Shown here piece by piece: positions 45,784-58,846 of a stretch of 64,000 nt of DNA. Each line of letters opens with the position of its first letter. The stretch's first letter is position 1. Source of the DNA: Tamarix chinensis (lineage: Eukaryota; Streptophyta; Magnoliopsida; Caryophyllales; Tamaricaceae). The notes below the pieces were generated by a model that made no database searches, was not told the origin of the DNA, and saw only the letters and a list, made by a program, of their open reading frames with translations. Location: the NCBI GenBank assembly GCA_030549775.1, contig CM060173.1, forward strand, positions 38,884,610 through 38,948,609, in the 5' to 3' direction. Both the position numbers and the translations under genes were made by a program.

Positions 45784-47340
45784 ATAATAGTAGACATAAT
45801 GTTTTGTTGGTTTGTAATATCAAATGAATACTAAAAGTAAGGATTCAACAAAAAACCAACTGCATGACAACTCTTTGAAAGTTAAGTATCCCAAAGAGAA
45901 GTAATGATCTATAAGTAAGAATCCACCCTTTTTTTCTTCTTTGAAATATAGCAACTATACTATCTCTAGCCTTATGAAAGGCTTGATACAAATAACCAAT
46001 ATAGGGTTTTTATTTTTTATCCATCATTTGTAGAACACTCATAAGAGATTCTATAAGGTGTATAATAATAACACACTCCGTCCAAAATATAGAACTCAAC
46101 ACATTTCCTAAAGATTTCTTTAACATAAGCATAAAAGGTCCCTTCACTAGAAACAACCATTCCCCTAAGAGTATTCTTTTATGACAATATACTTTGTAAA
46201 TCAATGAAATAATTTGTAAATCTAGTTAGAGCTGGATGAATGATTTCACTTCCTAGTGTATGATTCCTGGTCAAATTTAAAGCATAACAATGACTATAAA
46301 TGTATTTGGTGATTTTAGAAGCATGCTTTACAATATCTTCAACCTTAACAAGATTACATATATCTTTAGGCATCAAATTTATGTAATGTGCAGTGCAAGA
46401 TGGGAAATAAAGTGTCTTCAACTCACCGTCTAACAATCTACCAGCAAAATTATAATTAGCAACATTATTAGTCACTAATATGCATAACATTTTTCAACAC
46501 TAACATACAAATCAATCTCTCTAAATATCTTATGCAACAACTCAGCAGTTTTATAAGCTTCAAAGGCATCATCTAAATTAAAAAAAATAATTCCTTTTGT
46601 ATTGTAAAATAAAAAATTAATCAAAGTTTGATTATATTGATCAATCAATCCATCTGCTATAATGGTATAGCCTGTTTGTTCCCATATTAGATGAAAACCC
46701 TCAACATAATTCTTCACCTCTTGATTTTTGATCAACAAATAACCTTGAAGAGTATGAAAATTTGGATCCTTTATAATAAATAGAATTTGCATCATTAAAT
46801 GGAATAAAAGCATCAATCATCCACTTAGAAATGATAATATCTACCCTTTCAATAGCTTTTTTGCTCTATAAAAACACTTTTAATTGTTGGTTGTGCATCA
46901 AAAGCTATTCTTGGCATAAAGTGATGTGCTATTGTGGTTTGATTTCCTTTCTATTTATCTAGATCCTTTTTCTTAGCTCCTAAACCCAAACCACTAGCAA
47001 CCCTAGGAGGAAGCATGAAAGATGGTTTATGTTTAATTAAATGTTAAGAACATGTATATATTCTCATTGAGCCATATGAGCTTTCTTTAGCTAACATATA
47101 TTGTGTCTTCCTTTTCTTTTATTAGAATAATCTTCAATTATATTATTCATCTCATAACCAACTTTAGGAGGATTATTTTTGCATCTCTCTACTTGACCTT
47201 TGACACTAGCTAAATGTTTTATGGAATGTTGAATACCACCTCCCAAAAGCCATTTACACTTTTTGAGAAGAGCTTTGTGTAGATGTAGAATTAGTATTAC
47301 TAGCCTTTGCACGCATGTTCTATATCAAATTTCCACATTT
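45784..47340 (-). pseudogene. Decayed hAT transposase
   Basis: Minus-strand fragments in order. BED zinc finger at 47312-47091 (GGGIQHSIKHLASVKGQVERC). DUF659-like part at 46816-46475 (WEQTGYTIIADGLIDQYNQTLINFL). Catalytic-core region at 46490-46179 (VTNNVANYNFAGRLL, TAHYINLMPKDI, HPALTRFTNYF). A further piece ends at about 46010, and EAMDRAKDSIVAIF-like residues lie near 45960. Known: hAT transposases cut and paste DNA with 8-bp target duplications. Frameshifts split every domain. The C-terminal dimerisation domain is missing, cut where the T LTR begins at 45783. Terminal repeats were not found. Confidence 0.85.
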
Positions 47341-47597
47341 TACAAAAAAAAAAATACATTACATAATCATAGAAGCATAATAAGAAAAAATAATATATAA
47401 TATAATTGAGAATCATAGATTTAGGATAACTTAAAAATATATCATAAGAAAATCTAATATTCAAGCTAATAACTGACAAAAAATGAATCTAATACCCATA
47501 TAAAATGAGGTTTACGGCTTAACACACTACAATAAATAATACACATAACGGTTAGATTAATGAATAAGACCAGCCAACTAATTTTTAAAAAATATAC
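47341..47597. other. AT-rich spacer between hAT and copia
   Basis: Probably the 5' untranslated part of the hAT element. No recognisable gene or terminal repeat is visible. Confidence 0.35.
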
Positions 47598-48147
47598 TGT
47601 TGCAGAATTAGCATGGATTTAGAGAAATCCACACTAAATAAAAATAAAAAAGACTATGCACAATTGACAATTCCCTCACAAAATAGAAAAATTCAAGAAA
47701 AATTATATATCTTTATTTGTGCTCTTGTGTAATTATAGAGTAATAAAATTAATCAATCAATTAATTGTATAAATCTAAAATTCTCTTTGAATGGAGGATT
47801 TTATGGAGAAAAAGAATAATTTGGGATGCATGACACTTGATAGATAGGGTTTTAATAAGTCTCCTTTTATATAAGAAAAATTCGTACAAGGAAAAAATAT
47901 TGTGTTTTGGAAGTAAGGAAAAACACGATCCATGTTTAGAAAACACAGGACTCCCGTGTCTATTTCCTTACTTTCTACTTTTTCCCAAAAACAAATCAAA
48001 TATTCCATAGATAAAAATGGTATGTGTTTAATAATGCTGGACCCCCATGTTTCTTACACGAACTTCCATACTTCATCAAACTTCTCCAACACTTGCACGA
48101 ACCAACACAATATTAGAATGTGCTCAAATACCCATTTAAAATTCACA
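47598..48147 (-). repeat. copia 3' LTR
   Basis: It shares many segments with 60442-60990, for example AATTAGYATGGATYTAGAGA and CCATGTTTA...CACGAAC. The adjacent minus-strand AAGGTGGATAAT (48148-48160) is the polypurine-type tract. Confidence 0.85.
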
Positions 48148-48149
48148 AT

Positions 48150-49627
48150 TATCCACCTTAATACGGTACTTGTGACACATGACATGTAAAGTCCACTACA
48201 AAAAATCTGGCCTAACAAAGGACCTTGGGACTTATGAACACCAATCAAGTCCGAGAAGTACTTGAACTTACCCATGGTTAGTGCCGTCATTAGCATATTG
48301 GCCAGATTATCTAAAGCACCCACTTTCTCCAACATAACTTTTCCTACAACAACACCACCCAAGATAAAGTGATACCTAATATCAATGTGCTTTTTCGTTG
48401 ATGAAAAGAATTATGATTCTTCACTAAACATATAGCACTTTGGCTATCACCTCAAATAATAGGAGCACCATGACCAAACTTCAACTCTTGTACTAAATCA
48501 CTACACCATAAGCCTTTGTGGTCATAGCCATATACTTTGCCTCAGTAGTTGACAAGGCTATCACATCCTACAAGGAAGACCTCTAGCTAACACCAAAACT
48601 ACCAAGACAAAAAACATATCCACTGGTAGATCTCCTTTTATCAAGATCTCCGCCATAATCAGATTCCACAAACCCAACTAGTGAATCAGTTGATCTCCTA
48701 TACTCAACATAAGATGATTTTTCCCCTTCAAGTACCTAAGGATCCACTTCACTACTCTCTATGAGCCTTTCCTAGATTCATAATATATCAACTCACAACA
48801 CTAACTACTTGAGCAATATCAGGCCAGGTATATAGCATAGCATACATGATACAACTAATAACATTCAAATATGGAATAGTCGCCATGAACTTTTCTTCCT
48901 CATTGGATTTGAGATAGTCTAAAGAAGACAATCTGAAATGAGTAGCTAATGGAGTGCCGACCATCTTAGCATCCATCATATGAAATCTCTCCAGCACCTT
49001 ATTCACATAGGACTCCTATGACAAGTACAAAAGCTTCTGCTCATGGTTTCTAATGATCTCCATTGCCTCCTCCTTATCAACATTATAATTATCTTTTCCT
49101 ACCACAAGAATGTCATCAACATATAATAAAAAAATACACAAAAGAGCCACCCTCCATATCCTTTATGTACACATCCATCACAATCAATCCTAGAGAAACC
49201 ATAATCAAGCATAAATTGATCAAATTATTTATACTATTATTTAGGAGAATACTTTAGACCATATAATGACCTCTTAAATAGGAACATATGATCATGCATC
49301 CCTCTACTATAAACTTATTAGGCTATCGCATATAAATCTCCTCCTTAAGCTCATCGTACAAAAATTCAGTTTTAGCATCCAAAGGCTCTAACTCAAAATC
49401 ATGCATAGCCATAAGCATAAGTAAGGTATGAATAAAATTATGTCTAACCATAGGAGAAAAGTCATCGTTATAGTCCACTCCTAGAATTTGAGTGAATCCA
49501 TGTGAAACTAAATGAGCCTTGTGCCTCGGTCTCTTAAATCCTAAAGCTCCTTGTTTGAACTTTTACACCCACTTGCAATAAAAAATCTTTTTCTTCTTCA
49601 ACGCCTTCACAATTTCCCATGTCTAAT
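48150..49627 (-). pseudogene. copia reverse transcriptase and RNase H, decayed
   Basis: The minus strand from the E6 border reads TWEIVKALKKKKIFYCKWV, then HKAHLVSHGFTQILGVDYN and LDAKTEFLYDELKEEIYMR. The active-site segment LLYVDDILVVGKD has YVDD intact at 49112-49123. The stretch 49006-48788 gives VLERFHMMDAKMVGTPLATH and YLNVISCIMYAMLYTWPDIA, the RT-RNase H connection. RNase H continues, decayed, to about 48200. Stops and shifts are frequent. Confidence 0.85.
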
Positions 49628-50284
49628 TGTAACACCCCAAAATTCACTAATTTTTTTTTAAAACGGAAGCAATTAAGATAGAAACACTTAAAACCTGTGA
49701 ATTCTGGGAATTTTACCGCCGCACTTAGTACCATACCGGTTCTCTCCAACCGTTCCAGTACCAAGTGCTAAGGCTAAAGAAAAGATTTACGTTAAATTCA
49801 AATTAACAATTCATAAAAGAATTCAAAATATCATACAACAAAATCAGAGTACGCATAAACATTTATTAACACTTGTAACTTCCAAATAGAAATACATTTA
49901 AACAAGATGAAACCCGATGGGTCAAATTCCGGATTGCCTACTCACTCAAGTGAGGCCTGCCACCCCAAAATAGTCTCTGATCTTAAACCTGCACAAGAGG
50001 TCTGCTCCCCACCATCAGTGGATCATCACAGGACCCATCAACCAAGGTAGTATCAGTACGGGTCCAGTATTGAGTAAGGTGACTTGATCACTAAGGCCAA
50101 CCCACAAACACATAAATCATGCAGAACATAGAAGGGCATAATTACCAACACAATGACATAAGGTGCTTACGACCATCCAAGTAAGAGTACAAGGCCCGAT
50201 TGTAGACTGGATTAATTTTTAAATTAATCTCTGATCAGAATTCATTTCACACCATACTTTTTATCAAGTCCATATGAGTACGGG

Positions 50285-50840
50285 AACCCCACTATTTTAG
50301 CCGGTGGATCGGTCACAAGGGTAACATACCCTGCCACTATTTTAGCCGGTGGATCGGTCGCGAGGGTAACATACCCTGCCACTATTCTATGCCGATGGAT
50401 CGGTTGGCCCCTTCTCGCACGATGTTCCACTGTAAGTAGATAATGTCTTCCCACTTATTATCAACATGTATAGTTTGGTTTGTTGAGCTCGGGATCCCCC
50501 ACTATTTTAGCCGGTGAATCGGTCGCAAGGGTAATATACCCTACCACTATTTTAGCCGGTGGATCGGTCGCGAGGGTAACATACCCTGCCACTATTATAT
50601 GCCGATGGATCGGTCTGGCCCCTTCTCGCACGATGTTCCACTGTAAGTAGATAATGTCTTCCCACTTATTATCAACATGTATAGTTTGGTTTGTTGAGCT
50701 CGGGATCCCCCACTATTTTAGCCAGTGGATCGGTTACTAGGGTAACATACCCTACCACTATTAAGCCGGTGGATCGATCTCCAGGTTACCGCAGTACCTG
50801 GCCACTATTATGCCGGTGGATCGGTCTGGGCCCGGCTCAA
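50285..50840 (-). repeat. CCGGTGGATC minisatellite of E6 with 211-bp tandem duplication
   Basis: The GGGATCCCCCACTATTTTAG segment at 50491 recurs at 50702. The whole 211-bp unit between (including TCTTCCCACTTATTATCAAC) is present twice in E6, but once in E2 (20205-20420) and E4. Confidence 0.85.
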
Positions 50841-53800
50841 CATCTTTCACTTTACGTGATTAATGTCTTAAGTATATTATTCAAAGACTTTTACCCTAGA
50901 CATGCATAAATCTTCACACATCATAATCATAAAATTCCACCATCATAATTACACTTTAATCACCATATACACATGATAACACAAAGACCCTAATCAAACA
51001 CCACATACCCTAATTGACCCCCACAACCATAGTCAATCACTCCAAACCCTAATTCAGTCACCTCCATACCCTTATAATGTCTTACGTATTATTTTTCACC
51101 CAAAACATTCAAACACCCAAATAACTCTTCTACTTCCTCCCTTACATCCCAAATCAACTTTTCACACGTAAATTTCACTTCCATGCAAACACTAATCTTT
51201 CCATGCAAACCTTCGAACCTTTTTCATGTAAACCCTAAAATTCCACGTGAAGCCCTAAATTCAATCATGCAAACCTTAATACCACCATACAACCATCAAT
51301 GTCACCATATAAATCCTAATACCACCATAGAACTATAATTACCACCATGCAAACCTTAATATCATAATACAAACCCTAATACCAACATACATCCATTAAT
51401 ACCACTAGGTAAACCCTAGATTCCGTCATACAAAACCATAAATTCAATCCAACCAAAACCAAAGATTCATCCATACCAAACCCTAAATTCAAACCATAAA
51501 GATTCTTCCATACCAAACCCTAAATTCAAGCCATAAAGATTCTTCCATATAAAATCATAAATTAGAATCTCCCAAGGAAAACTATAGATTGAATTCCCCC
51601 AAACAAATCATAAATTAGATTCCCCCATATAATATCATAAATTACATTTTCCCAAATAACATCATGAATTAGATTCTCCCAAACAAATTATAAATTAACT
51701 CTCCCAATCAAATCATAACTTAAATTCTCCCATATAATATTATAAATTACATTCTCCCAAATAACATCATAAACTAAATTCTCCCAAACAAATTATAAAT
51801 TAACTCTCCTAATCAAATCATAGCTTAAATTCTCCCCTATAATATTATAAATTACATTCTCCCAAATAACATCATAAACTAAATTCTCCCAAACAAACCA
51901 TAATTTAATTCTCCCAATCAATCATAAATTAAATTCTCCCATATAATACCATAAATTAAATTCTCCCAAATAGCATCATAAACTAGATTATTCCTTATAA
52001 AACCATAAAATTTAGGTCAACTCACTTCCCTTAGTTAACTTCTTTCCCCATCCTCCTTTTTCGTCCTTCCTCTCACACAATTCACATCGACTTCCTCACA
52101 TACACAACACATATCATCATACATAATTAATACACATACCATGCACAACATACTTCAACTCCAAGTCATACCACATATAAAATATTTAATTATAATAAAC
52201 ATTAGATACATAACATGCGAAACACATAATACACATAAGCACATAAAAGGCCTTAGTACTCCTTACCTAAAACGACACCGGTCTTGGAGCACGCTCCTAC
52301 TCCTCCATAAGGCTTTGACCAACTAACAACATACTAATAAAAATAACATTAATAAAATTCTAACTTTGCTAAAGATATAGAAATAACATAAATATTATAA
52401 AAACTGATAATATAGGGTTAAAAACTTTACCCTAATAATAATAATGATACTAAAAATAATATCAATGGGAATATAAATAAGAATAATAATAGTAACAATA
52501 ATAATAACAATAAAATGGACATTATTCAAAAACAAGGTGAAATAAATGCTTCGGCCCCTTTTTCAAGATAATACTAATAATAAAATAAATAATCAAGTTT
52601 AGTAGTAGTAATAATAATAATAATAACAAATTTAGTAGTAGTAGTAATATATATATACTTATAATATAAAAGGAAATATTGCTAAAAATGATAATATATT
52701 AGTAATAATGTTAAAAATTCTAATAATAGTAATAAAAGGCAAAAGCTGCGAGGCTTAATTAAAAATTTAGGTTTCTATGCCTCCTGAAATAATTACACTT
52801 ATTAAATAATTAATTACACTAATAATAATAATATTAATTATATTATTAATAATAATAGTAAACATGTAATAATTCTATTAAATAACTAAAATTCGAGAAT
52901 AATATTTTTTCTAACTCAAGAATACTCCAAAACATGTAAAGAAGATTTAACCATTAGATTACAGTTGATAAAAATAATAATAATATTAGAATCGAATTAA
53001 CATTAAAAATTAGGATAAAAGCATAATAAATATCAATAAATCGAAAGTAAGTGTTTAAAAGGTCTAGGGTTTCACCTTGAGTTGGAGGGTATTGGTGGCA
53101 CCGGCGGTGGTTCCCGGAGGTGTCCGGAAAAGTGGTCTAAGAGGGGTGAAAATGAAGAAAAAGAGGGAAGGGGAAAGGAGAAAAATGAAATAAGCTTATG
53201 GTTCGGTGGAGGAGACTTATAAGGAGATATTGGGTGGTTTAAAGGGTGGTAGAAGTGGCAAATGTGGCGGTGGATGGTGGGTTAAGGTTTAAAGGGTGGT
53301 AGAAGTGGCAAATGTGGTTCGGTTATGGAGGCCCGTGCAAGAAGAATCGAAGGTTGAGAATGGTTTAGTTAGCTAGATGGAGTTTCAAGGAAGAGTTTGG
53401 AATGTAGAGGTGACGCTGAGGTTGACTATAACCGGCGGAAGGGGCGTCTGAATCTGCGGTGGCTGGGTTTCTTACTTAGGGTTTCAGGAAAGAAAAGATT
53501 TCAAAAACATCCATAACTAGGATATATATAGAGTTTAGATGGGTTATTATGGTTTTGGGGGTCGCCTGGGTGGTATTGTACGCTAGGGTTATGGCAGGAA
53601 TCGACCGTCGATCATTTGGTTCGGGGTCAAAATTTTGCGAGCCAAAAGAGAAGGAACGAGCGAGAGTTGAGGATAATTGATCATTCCAAGTCAATGTGCG
53701 AGTCAAGAGGAAGAAAAAGAAGGGTGAATCGGTCAGTCAAGTTCTGCGTAGCCGTCGCCGCCATTATCGGGCGCAGGAGTTGCAACAGCGGCAACAGAGG

Positions 53801-54383
53801 AGAGAGGAGGAAGAAGAAAGGAGGAAGGGGGGTGGTTCGGTTCGTGGGGAAGAAAGAAAGAAAAAGGGAGACCGGGTGGTCGGCTGGGCGAAGAGGGTGA
53901 GTTAAATGAAACATGGAGTTTAGGGAGTAAACATGATAAAACACGTCGCTGAGAAGCAAGGCAGAAGGGAGCTGCTGCGCGGCGCGGGGTGGGCTGCGCC
54001 GAAGGAAAAGAAAAGGAGAAGACTGGGCCGCCGGGCTGGCCCAGTTCGGCGAGAAGAAGAGGAAAAAAGAAAAAGAAGAAAAAGAAAGAAAAAGGAAGAA
54101 AGAAAAAGAAAAAGGAAAAAGGAAAGGAGAAAAAATAAGTTCAAACTATTTTCTCCTTCTTATTTCAAATCAAATAATTTATTTAGTTAATTCCCAAATT
54201 AAAATATTTAACTAGTTAAAATACCCAAATTCCTCCTAATTAAAATACTTATAAATTTATTCTTGATTTTTCCTCATTAATTTCATTTTATTTTAAATAA
54301 ATTAATATACTTAATTAACTTTTATAATAAAACCTCATTTAAATATACTATTTAAAATTAGAAATTTTCAGGGCATTTCTTCA

Positions 54384-54595
54384 CTACCCCCTTAAAAACA
54401 GACTTCTCCCCCGAAGTCTCCGAGAGCGCCTAGGGTTAGGAAAAAAATGTTCTAAGTTGCTAGAAAACCAAACTAACATTAATACCCATATAAACTACCC
54501 CCTTAGGAATAAACTTACTAAAAAAATTTAAATCCACGAAAATAGGGACACCATATAAAAAACAACACTTATAAAAAAACTACCCCCTTAGAGAC
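54384..54595 (-). other. Three polypurine-tract-like motifs in E6
   Basis: On the minus strand TAAGGGGGTAGT-like words occur three times, near 54384-54394, 54497-54507 and 54582-54592. The first abuts the LTR border TGAAGAAATGCCC at 54383. Upstream of it is ACTTCGGGGGAGAAGTC, the GGGGACGAA-like phrase that precedes the polypurine tract in Tekay/Del-type elements. Confidence 0.6.
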
Positions 54596-55402
54596 GAACT
54601 ATGGGTTGTTGTACCTGGGTATAAGTTCAATTTAAATACTAAATATTAAATATTAATATTGGGAGAATTTAATCAAAAATTTATTTATCGAAAATCTATT
54701 CCGAAAAGATCCGAAGGCTCAAAATTAATAAAAGAGTTATATAAGAATTTTGGAAACACTCTCGGAAGGAATAACCGATGAACATAAAAAAAATATGTAT
54801 TATTTATGGAAATATATCATAAGAACTCAAAATTTTATTTAAAGCATATAATAAAATATTTAAGTTGAACTCTAACACCCCGAGACAAATTTAGTCATGT
54901 CCGAAATTATTTTTCTGTAAATTAAAAAAAAAACATACAACAGAATAAAGCTGATTTTGGAAAGAAATTCCTGAATATGTCTTCTAAATTTAAAACTTTC
55001 CAAAAATATTAACGATTGAAACGAATAATTTAGAGTCGAAAATATTTTCTACTGATAAAATCATTACAATAAATTTAACTATTCAATAGGAATTATATAA
55101 TCTAAATAATGTATTTTGTCAATAAAATATAACTTGAAAATAATGTCGTAATCACATGACAAAGTTATAATAAAAAAATAAATCTAAAATATAAAAATAC
55201 GAGAAAGAACGGAAGTACATATTATTAACCAAAAATCAAACTCATAAGAAATTTAATTAAATTTAACTATGAATTTGAATCATCGATAAATCCATAAGAC
55301 AAATCGAAATTAAAATAATTAATTATGTACATCAAATTACGTTAATAAAATCATTAAACTTAATAAATTTGGATTTTAAAAAATACGGGGTATTACACTA
55401 AT

Positions 55403-56524
55403 TCTTTAATAAGGACTCCATCTCCTCCATCAAAGTAACACACCACTAAGCAAAATTAGTACTCTCAATAGCCTCTAATAATGATGTTGGCTCATGCATA
55501 TCAATAACTATCTCTACACTAATAAAGCATAGCCAACCAATTCTTCATAATTGTACTTAACTAGAGGCTTGACAATCCTCCACCCCTTTCTTGGAGCTAC
55601 ACGTCTTTTCTCTATCTTCTACCCAGATACGCCAACTTTAAGAATAGTGGGTCTATTAGAAAATTCTTTGCCATGCAACTCAACCTCAATCTCTACCTAG
55701 ATAGAAGCACTTTCCTACTCCACCTCCTTAGTGACACCATCACAAAACTCACTGTTCTAGATAAACATAGACTACTTGAAGATAACATCCCTGATGTTCA
55801 AGAACATGGATGTAGTTGTGTCCCATAACCTATACCCCTTACTCTGGATATAAAGCCAAGAAGGATACATTTGTTGGCTCTAGGATCAAATTTACTAGTA
55901 TTCACATAAACATAAGCAAGATAACAAAACATTTACCAATCAAAGTAATTAGGTGGCTTAAAAAACCATAAATCCTTTAGTGTATTCAAATCAATGGATT
56001 GATTTGGTAACCAATCCACTAGGTATGTTACCATATAAACATCCTCAGCCCAAAAGTCTTTACCTAACCCTCTCTATGATAACATGTATTAATTCTTCTC
56101 CAATAGGGTTATGTTCATTCACTTAGTACCACCATTTTGATGCCGTCTTCTAACATAGTTGCAGTGTCATTATATCCTATGATCCTTGTAGAAACCAATG
56201 AAACTTTGTTAAACAAACTCAAGGCCATTATTTACCTTGAGACACTTAACATGATTCTTGGTGTGATTCTTTATCACAGTCTTTCAACATCTGAAAATAC
56301 CAAATACATCATTCTTATCCTTTAAGAAAGAAACCCATATCTTTCTAGAGAAGTTATCAATGAATGTGAACAAGTACCATGAACTATCGTTCGAAACCAC
56401 TCTTGCTGGACCCCACAAATCTGACTGGATATACTAAAGAGCCCTCTTATACTATGCTTATGTGTAGAATAGATAATTGCCTTCTACTTGTTAAATATAT
56501 AGTGCTCAAAGAAGTCCATAGTAG
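55403..56524 (-). pseudogene. copia integrase, decayed
   Basis: On the minus strand the region 56524-56400 reads a GAG-pre-integrase end (DFFEHYIFNK) and then a shifted HSDLWGP-like stretch. SSWYLFTFIDNFSRKIWV and CLKVNNGLEFV follow at 56390-56190, giving the aspartates of the integrase core. The segment next to E6 (55440-55403) reads LMEEMESLLKN, the start of the RT domain. At least five frame breaks. Confidence 0.75.
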
Positions 56525-56840
56525 AATATAGTTATCTTTTTAGGGATAACACATCCAAGCCACTATTCTTTCTGGTGAAAGAAAGATTAAAAATATCTTC
56601 TTAGAGAAAAATGCTCCCTAGCCACTATTCTACCCTATAGGATGGGAACACACACACACATAAATAGATCACCTTGTTCCTAACTCATGTATTCTTCCAC
56701 TTTAAATCATTAGTATCTTTTCCATAAGTTATAATAATACATTTTCATTTTATGATGAGTAGAACAGAGATTAAAAACTTCTTCTTGAGGCAAAATACAC
56801 TCGAGCCACTACTCTCTCTGGTGGAAGTGGAATACATACA

Positions 56841-56844
<4 letters not shown>

Positions 56845-56873
<29 letters not shown>

Positions 56874-56874
56874 T
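56845..56874. repeat. (GTAT)n microsatellite
   Basis: About seven GTAT repeats follow a (TA)n run, within E7. Confidence 0.9.
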
Positions 56875-58771
56875 TCTCTTATATATATATAGAAAAATAG
56901 ATCACCTCAGACCTACTTATGTGATCTTTACTTTAAGTGATTAGTATCTTATTCAAGCTTGATTCTTAGGCATATAGCACATTAAAACAGATATACATAT
57001 AGCATAGGTCCAAGTCTTTAAGTTCTTTCAAACCCTAACTACACCTCCTTTTATATTCATTCTCCCATATTAATTATTCCACAAATCCCATCATTATTAC
57101 CATACCAAAAATGCATGATCTAATTCTTATATACATACATTAATAATCTCATCTGGATATATTACTCATAGAATATCCAAAACCCACGTTCCATAGATTT
57201 TTCATAACACCTCCCATGAAATTTACATGATTACCAATTTTGATAGATAACATCATAAGGTTAAATATATTAAATCATTTAAGGACCCCAAACAAGAATA
57301 AAACCTCCAAGAATTACTCATGCTATTATTATCATATTTTAATCCACCTAACAAATAAAATACTAAAATTTCCTTATTATTCCATAATGAACAAATTACT
57401 CTTAAGCACAAATAATAATCTTTATTTTATAAAATCTTGTACCTTCTACACATATTATTTTTCAATTCCATAATTTATCATCATACCTCATAATAATTCT
57501 TAATTTCATTTATCAAAACTCATTTAACTCATATTTCATACCATAAGATATATTTCCACAAATATGACATGATCTTAACAAAATAATAATGGTACCTCTT
57601 ATCCATTCTTACTTTCTTTCAATAACATAACATCCTTAAGCCCATATTTCATACCATAAGATATATTTCCACAAATATAACATTATCTCAATAAATTAAT
57701 AATGGTACCTCTTACCCATTCTTAATTTCTTTTAATAATATAATATCCTTAAGCTCATATTTCATATCATAAGATATACTTCCACAAATATGACATTATC
57801 ACAACAAAATACATAATGGTACCTCTCACCCATTTTTTCTTTCTTTAAACATGATATTCATATCATCACAAAATATCATGATCAACACATGTTACATCAT
57901 ATATCAATAATATCATGAAAACACATACAACCATACAAGAAAATAACACCAAAAATCCTAAACATTGAATAGTATCCTTACAAAATAGGATACTAGGCTT
58001 TAAGCACTTAAATCCTATACTACCTATTTTGAAGCTACTTGAATACCACCTATAAAAAATAATAAAATTCATGGGTAAGCTCAAGGAGTTAAATCAAAGA
58101 TAGTAAAAATAGAAATAACCATAGTCAAATAGGAGCTTAAGATATGTGGATGTGCAGATGAATGTGTAGTGGAACTATAGTAAAATTTTGGTGGTATTTG
58201 GACAAAGTTTGGAGGTGAAAATAGGGGTGTACGGCAAACAAGAAGAAGGCGCATGGTTGTGCAGTAGCTGGTGTAGCCCTGTTTGAAAGAAATAGTAACG
58301 CAAGGCTAGGAGGCGCAAAATTTACACGGTTATGCTTCATTAGTGCACACCATGTGAAGATAAAAGATTATGCATGGCCAGGTGATGCAAAGGTTGCACA
58401 GTTGTGTAGTAAAATATTTTAAGTGTTGCGTGATTGTGTTGAGGTCGTGCATAGCCCGTACAGTCTGAAAGATTGCGATAGATAAGGGAAATAAGAAGGG
58501 ATAAGAGGCATGATGGATGGTAATAGTGTTAGGGAAGGTTGGGGTGACCATGGTGGTTGATCCACTGGCTAATAGGCTGTGAGTGGTGCCTGAGGTGGTG
58601 TATGGTGGTAGAATGGGTTGTGCGGAGGCCAAAAACCAGGGAAAGAAGAAGGAAGAAAAAGGAGAAAAGAGAAAGAAGAAAGGAGAAGGAAGAGGGAGCT
58701 CAAGCAATGGTTCTTTTGATACTAAGATGGGAAAATGAGGTAAAACCAAAGAGAAAGATGGAGAGTATGTA

Positions 58772-58774
<3 letters not shown>

Positions 58775-58843
<69 letters not shown>
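58775..58843. repeat. (TG)n microsatellite
   Basis: About 34 uninterrupted TG repeats, followed by further imperfect TG/TATG repeats to 58880, inside E7. Confidence 0.98.

Positions 58844-58846
<3 letters not shown>

Larger units (their letters stand above)
49628..55397 (-). mobile_element. E6: mosaic LTR-retrotransposon derivative
   Basis: The 5770-bp unit starts TGTAACACCCC and ends GGGGTATTACA. Its flanks are perfect duplications CTAAT (49623-49627 and 55398-55402), and the insertion interrupts the copia RT between Asn and Thr-Trp codons. The larger part (49628-54383) is an E1/E2/E4-type LTR. Its 5' border is preceded on the minus strand by TTAAGGGGGTAG, a polypurine tract, so this part is a 3' LTR. 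The remaining 1 kb (54384-55397) ends in an E3-type U3. The unit is therefore a mosaic, not a simple solo LTR. TATA at 53522-53532. Repeat blocks: CCGGTGGATC (50285-50840), telobox (51185-51560), GGGAGAAT (51560-52005). Confidence 0.85.

Noticed and set aside
14935..55397. Reading the long TGTAACACCCC...units as DNA transposons with inverted ends
   Set aside because: The end similarity is short, the duplications are 5 bp with TG...CA ends, and polypurine tracts and chromodomain remnants adjoin two of the units, which fits LTRs.
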